Assembly (NCBI GenBank): GCA_017396395.1
Contig: JAFQMF010000017.1
Span: 62,001-126,000 of the forward strand
Reading direction: 5' to 3'
Origin: Clostridia bacterium
Lineage (GTDB): Bacteria > Bacillota > Clostridia > RUG12999
Length of the DNA stretch: 64,000 bases
Shown here one piece after another: positions 61,911-64,000 of the stretch (its first letter is position 1; each line of letters opens with the position of its first letter). The notes under the pieces are model-generated. The model saw nothing but the letters and a program-made list of their open reading frames with translations. It searched no databases and was not told where the DNA came from. The position numbers and the translations under genes were made by a program.

Positions 61911-62927
61911 ATGAGTAAGCTTATTCTTGGAATTGAAAGCTCCTGTGACGAAACTGCGGCAAGTGTTGTACAAGACGGTAAAGAAATACTTTCCAATGTA
62001 ATTTCTTCACAGATTGATATACATACTCTCTATGGGGGTGTTGTACCTGAAATTGCTTCAAGAAAACATACCGAAGCTATTTCCCATGTAGTAAACTCTG
62101 CTTTAAAAGAGGCAAATTGTACTCTCTCTGACCTTTCTGCTATTGCTGTAACTGCAGGTCCCGGACTTGTAGGAGCACTGCTTGTTGGAGTTTCTTTTGC
62201 AAAATCCCTTGCCTACAGTGCAAATCTCCCTCTTGTGCCGGTGCATCATATTGAAGGGCATATTGCAGCAAACTATCTTGCACATCCGGATTTAAAACCC
62301 CCTTTTATATGTCTTGTTGCATCCGGTGGACATAGTCATATTGTATATGCAAAAGACTATCTGGAATTTGAAATTATGGGTAGAACAAGAGATGATGCTG
62401 CAGGAGAAGCTTATGACAAAATTGCCCGTATTTTACATCTTGGATATCCGGGAGGGCCGAAAATAGATAAGCTTGCAAAAGAAGGAAACGGCAACAGTAT
62501 GCAGTTTCCAAAAGTGCATTTTAAAGAAAATCTGGATTTCAGCTTCAGCGGAGTTAAAACTGCCGTTATGAATTATGTGCATAATATGGAGCAAAAGGGA
62601 GAAAAAATAAATGAGGCAGATGTTGCAGCCTCTTTTCAGGAAGCTGTAGTAGGAATACTTGTTGAAAATACAATTTCTGCAGCCAAAGAAAAAAATATCA
62701 CCACTATCTGCATGGCAGGCGGTGTTGCCTCCAACTCACGGCTTCGTAAAAAAATGGAACAGGAAACTAAAAAAAGAGGTATTTCCCTTTATTATCCTCA
62801 GCCCATTCTTTGTACTGACAATGGTGCTATGATTGCCGCTGCAGGATACTATGAATTTATAAGTGGTAAAGTGTCAGCCCTTGACCTTAATGCACGTCCT
62901 ACTATCAAACTCGGAGAAAAACTGTAA
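61911..62927 (+). CDS. tsaD: tRNA N6-adenosine threonylcarbamoyltransferase
   Basis: TsaD makes t6A at position 37 of ANN-decoding tRNAs, with TsaB and TsaE, which are not in the window. The 338-residue ASKHA-fold protein shows [14 protein letters not shown] at the N-terminus, the metal-binding [12 protein letters not shown] near residue 112, the SGGHSHIV phosphate motif near 140, and the C-terminal [10 protein letters not shown] and [12 protein letters not shown] motifs. The ATG has a GGGAG site. It is monocistronic and just upstream of the tRNA cluster. Confidence 0.96.
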   Translation: MSKLILGIESSCDETAASVVQDGKEILSNVISSQIDIHTLYGGVVPEIASRKHTEAISHVVNSALKEANCTLSDLSAIAVTAGPGLVGALLVGVSFAKSLAYSANLPLVPVHHIEGHIAANYLAHPDLKPPFICLVASGGHSHIVYAKDYLEFEIMGRTRDDAAGEAYDKIARILHLGYPGGPKIDKLAKEGNGNSMQFPKVHFKENLDFSFSGVKTAVMNYVHNMEQKGEKINEADVAASFQEAVVGILVENTISAAKEKNITTICMAGGVASNSRLRKKMEQETKKRGISLYYPQPILCTDNGAMIAAAGYYEFISGKVSALDLNARPTIKLGEKL

Positions 62928-62954
62928 AATAATTTATATTTTTTTAAAAAAGTC

Positions 62955-62983
62955 TTGACAAAGCTTTAAAATGGTGGTATAAT
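62955..62983 (+). promoter_or_regulatory. Promoter of the tRNA cluster
   Basis: TTGACA at 62955-62960, 17-bp spacer, TATAAT at 62978-62983, about 40 bp before the first tRNA. Confidence 0.85.
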
Positions 62984-63023
62984 AGTTCAGTCAAGTGAGC
63001 GCGAGAGCGGTTGCAAGTTAGAT

Positions 63024-63097
63024 GCGGGTGTAGTTCAATGGTAGAATCTCAGCCTTCCAAGCTGATTGCGTGGGTTCGATTCCCATCACCCGCTCCA
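63024..63097 (+). tRNA. tRNA-Gly (anticodon TCC)
   Basis: The acceptor stem GCGGGTG pairs with CACCCGC, discriminator T, encoded CCA. The anticodon loop CTTCCAA gives TCC. First of five tRNAs in one transcript. Confidence 0.96.
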
Positions 63098-63100
63098 CAT

Positions 63101-63177
<77 letters not shown>

Positions 63178-63191
63178 TTATCTTGGCATAT

Positions 63192-63269
63192 GGTGGGTAT
63201 AGTTCAGTTGGTTAGAGCGCTAGTTTGTGGCACTAGAGGTCGTCGGTTCGAATCCGACTATCCACCCCA
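63192..63269 (+). tRNA. tRNA-His (anticodon GTG)
   Basis: The loop TTGTGGC gives GTG. The extra G at position -1 (63192) pairs with C73, the identity mark of tRNA-His. The acceptor stem GTGGGTA pairs with TATCCAC, and CCA is encoded. Confidence 0.96.
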
Positions 63270-63282
63270 TTTTATTTTATAA

Positions 63283-63358
63283 TGGGATGTCGCCAAGGGG
63301 TAAGGCACCAGACTTTGACTCTGGCATTTCGTAGGTTCAAATCCTGCCATCCCAGCCA
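63283..63358 (+). tRNA. tRNA-Gln (anticodon TTG)
   Basis: The acceptor stem TGGGATG pairs with CATCCCA, discriminator G, encoded CCA. The loop CTTTGAC gives TTG. Confidence 0.96.
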
Positions 63359-63411
63359 TTGTTTATTATGGCGGGCATAGGAAAATGAGCCTGCTTAATA
63401 TAATTTAATAT

Positions 63412-63488
63412 GGGCCATTAGCTCAGAAGGCTAGAGCACCTGCCTTTTAAGCAGGGTGTCCGGAGTTCGAATCTCCGATGGCTCACCA
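63412..63488 (+). tRNA. tRNA-Lys (anticodon TTT)
   Basis: The acceptor stem GGGCCAT pairs with ATGGCTC (one G-U), discriminator A, encoded CCA. The loop CTTTTAA gives TTT. A terminator follows. Confidence 0.96.
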
Positions 63489-63530
63489 AAAAATCCCTCG
63501 AACCGCGTGGTTAAGGGATTTTTTATTTTT
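63488..63530 (+). terminator. Terminator of the tRNA cluster
   Basis: The outer stem aaaaatccct/agggattttt encloses a small aacc/ggtt helix and is followed by a T-rich tract. Confidence 0.85.
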
Positions 63531-63604
63531 TATTCCTTGTTGCAAAAATACTTAATTTTATGCAAAAATAAGCATTGATGGTTGTCAAAAAGTTGTCAGC
63601 ATAA

Positions 63605-63635
63605 AAGAGCGGAGAAAAATTTCTCCGCTCTTTTT
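63605..63635 (-). terminator. Terminator after the right-edge gene
   Basis: A perfect 13-bp stem (agagcggagaaaa with its complement) directly follows the stop of the minus-strand gene at the window edge. Confidence 0.8.
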
Positions 63636-63637
63636 GT

Positions 63638-64000
63638 TTAATCCTTTATCTTATTCACCAATTTATAATATCCCCAATAAAGAGAACTGTTGTTTTTCTT
63701 TGTTTCTTCAAGAGCAGATATAAAGCTCTTAAAATCATTTATCGGGAAATAAGTATGGTTTAGTTCCCAGGTTATCTCGTCAGCTTCAGAAAGTATTTGT
63801 TTTTCAAGGTCAAAGCCTTCAACAACACCCTTTGCTATAGCCTCGTTAACATCGGCTGCACGATTAATATATAATCTCATATCGTCAGGGTCATCAATAC
63901 CGCAAGAGAAGAGTACTCAACAAAAGTGTTTTGCACTATTTCAGCTGCAATTTCTTCTGTTTTTGAGATAAGGTTACGATAAGTTCTGTCGATTTCTTTA
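63638..64000 (-). pseudogene. Unrecognised protein, apparently frameshifted, running off the right edge
   Basis: The downstream part, from about 63920 to the stop at 63638, reads CGIDDPDDMRLYINRAADVN, then EGFDLEKQILSEADEITWEL, and ends YKLVNKIKD. A different frame from the window edge to about 63925 reads EIDRTYRNLISKTEEIAAEI, VQNTFVEYSS and soon stops. Together they look like one protein of over 115 residues broken by a single-base shift near 63910-63925. The first ATG in the downstream frame is at 63880. I do not recognise the family. A sequencing error is also possible. Confidence 0.5.

Noticed and set aside
63540-63600. Possible phage attachment site next to tRNA-Lys
   Set aside because: The gttgtcaaaaagttgtc direct repeats are suggestive, but no copy of the tRNA 3' end and no integrase is visible inside the window.

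Overview
The window is low-GC Clostridia-type (Bacillota) chromosomal DNA. Evidence: T-box and cobalamin riboswitches, near-consensus sigma-A promoters (many with exactly 17-bp spacers), strong AGGAGG-type ribosome binding sites, sporulation-linked genes (GerW/YtfJ with its DUF2953 partner), SLH-anchored surface proteins, and [FeFe]-hydrogenase maturation genes that point to a strict anaerobe. The exact species cannot be told from the sequence. Surface proteins and glycosidases suggest a carbohydrate-using, possibly gut-type organism (inference).

Layout. 1-2900: end of an AI-2E permease, a Cof-type HAD phosphatase, tRNA-Ser(GGA) and a GH39-like glycosidase. 3037-7300 (minus): argC-argJ-argB-argD operon with a candidate ArgR box. 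7497-10520: CapA-like protein, then a tRNA-Trp-sensing T-box leader controlling a lone TrpB2-type tryptophan synthase beta chain. 10525-13550 (minus): TM1266-like regulator, hydG and hydF behind a leader with a terminator-like hairpin, divergent from a double-domain class II aldolase protein. 15043-23617 (minus): two very large secreted SLH proteins. 23928-26130: M19 dipeptidase and a class I aminotransferase. 26203-31230 (minus): a 1.1-kresidue secreted glycosidase-like protein and a membrane-anchored exported protein. 31383-32228: YitT.

32355-49744 is an almost unbroken minus-strand housekeeping block: TatD, thioredoxin, trmFO, topA, dprA, a SpoU methyltransferase, an acyl-ACP thioesterase, three tandem M42 aminopeptidases, murD, an IreB-like protein, rluB, a D,D-carboxypeptidase, ytfJ, a DUF2953 gene, scpB, scpA and an M50 protease. 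49934-54598 (plus): TspO-like protein, then a cobalamin riboswitch in front of an ECF transporter made of a T protein and one polypeptide that fuses two ATPases to an S-like membrane domain.

54600-58490 is a scarred accessory region. It holds a candidate structured non-coding RNA with its own promoter and terminator, a tiny hydrophobic ORF, a MITE-like repeat, a decayed amino-acid ABC transporter (ATPase with its catalytic core deleted, truncated binding protein), an acyltransferase-family remnant and an intact patatin-like gene. 58494-62927: a CopA copper ATPase with a CopZ-like C-terminal domain that has its own start signals, a low-molecular-weight phosphatase, a second repeat cluster and tsaD. 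63024-63488: five tRNAs (Gly, Arg, His, Gln, Lys). The right edge carries the apparently frameshifted end of an unrecognised minus-strand gene.

No wholly new multi-gene defence or biosynthetic system is evident. The best candidates for something undescribed are the structured RNA at 55157-55368 and the hydrogenase-maturation leader at 13388-13547.
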